Position numbers and translations under genes: made by a program. From NCBI GenBank assembly GCA_937967875.1, contig CALBTQ010000651.1, forward strand, positions 1 through 5,974: a stretch of 5,974 nt of DNA, given 5' to 3'. This DNA comes from an uncultured Pseudomonadota bacterium. GTDB taxonomy: Bacteria > Lernaellota > Lernaellaia > Lernaellales > Lernaellaceae. Numbering within the stretch: the stretch's first letter is position 1; the number at the start of each line of letters is the position of its first letter. Shown here in pieces: positions 5,865-5,974 of this stretch. The notes under the pieces are model-generated. The model worked only from the letters and a program-made list of their open reading frames with translations. It did not search any database and was not told where the DNA came from.

Positions 5865-5929
5865 TTACGCAATCCTCGTTGAGGGGTTGTCCAAGATTTC
5901 ATCGCGTTTCCCTTTACCAGACGCCGTCC
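5865..5929 (-). other. Possible 3' tail of a lost upstream gene
   Basis: The genomic bases upstream of the giant gene can be read as the end of a co-directional gene in either of two frames. One gives 20 codons ending STRIA and a TAA at 5867-5865, one base before the ATG at 5863. The other gives ...DGVW and a TAA at 5916-5914, followed 11 bases later by the alternative ATG at 5902. Either matches tight operon packing, as in minor-pilin clusters where a PilV/PilX-type prepilin precedes PilW. The piece is too short to identify a family, and it may simply be a leader region. Confidence 0.3.
5873..5877 (-). promoter_or_regulatory. Ribosome binding site favouring the 5863 start
   Basis: GAGGA lies 9 bases before the ATG at 5863, which yields the short basic leader usual for prepilins. 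The competing ATG at 5902 has AAAGGGA (5915-5909) 6 bases upstream and would lengthen the leader to 20 residues. The 13 extra codons use CCT, CAA, CGA, GGA and TTG, unlike the GC-rich codons of the gene, so 5863 is modestly preferred. Confidence 0.5.
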
Positions 5930-5974
5930 AGATCGGAAGAGCACACGTCTGAACTCCAGTCACCGAATACGATC
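5930..5974. other. Illumina adapter plus index, right end (artefact)
   Basis: AGATCGGAAGAGCACACGTC and the rest of the TruSeq i7-side adapter occupy 5930-5963. The 8-base index CGAATACG follows at 5964-5971 and then ATC. It is the exact reverse complement of positions 1-45. Read on the minus strand it supplies a GTG that extends the giant prepilin with false residues MLFRSG. Confidence 0.98.

Noticed and set aside
1..5974. Terminal inverted repeats suggesting a transposon, linear plasmid or phage genome
   Set aside because: The repeats are Illumina adapter with a sample index, and there is no transposase, replication or phage gene between them.

Overview
The window is one short metagenome-style contig whose two ends are sequencing adapter, not biology. 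Positions 1-45 and 5930-5974 form a perfect inverted pair. They match the Illumina TruSeq read-2/i7 adapter plus an 8-base index, so genomic sequence runs only from 46 to 5929. Both genes are on the minus strand and both belong to type IV pilus biology. Coding DNA is visibly GC-rich, while the gap between the genes is AT-rich. The PilM sequence and the prepilin signal point to a Gram-negative bacterium, most like deltaproteobacteria in the broad sense (Myxococcota, Desulfobacterota and relatives). That placement is an inference from family resemblance only.

Read in the direction of transcription (right to left), the window starts with a few dozen bases that may be the tail of a lost upstream gene. 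Next comes a very large gene (about 5863 to 968). It encodes a roughly 1631-residue protein with a classic type III prepilin signal and a PilW-like minor-pilin head. Fused behind the head are two calcium-loop-like motifs, several fibronectin-III-like modules, a possible lectin-type jelly roll with an extremely aromatic insertion, a basic linker, eleven tandem five-residue RQ-x-I-x repeats and a C-terminal CxxC. Ordinary PilW-type minor pilins are a few hundred residues long. This one looks like a giant tip pilin or pilus-borne adhesin and is the most interesting object here.

A 337-base AT-rich gap (967-631) follows. It holds a hairpin terminator just after the giant gene, a 10-bp inverted repeat beside a TTGACA box, and a strong sigma70-type promoter (TTGACA, 17-base spacer, TATAGG) placed to drive the next gene. 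That gene, at 630-46, is pilM, the actin-like cytoplasmic scaffold of the type IV pilus machine. It is cut by the adapter after 195 codons, exactly at its second nucleotide-binding motif, so the rest of pilM and any pilNOPQ genes lie off the contig.

Together the window joins an extracellular pilus component (the giant prepilin, probably last in a minor-pilin operon) to the start of the assembly-platform operon. The adapter ends create false GTG starts (MLFRS...) that lengthen the giant protein and invent an antisense ORF over pilM. Both should be removed from any annotation.
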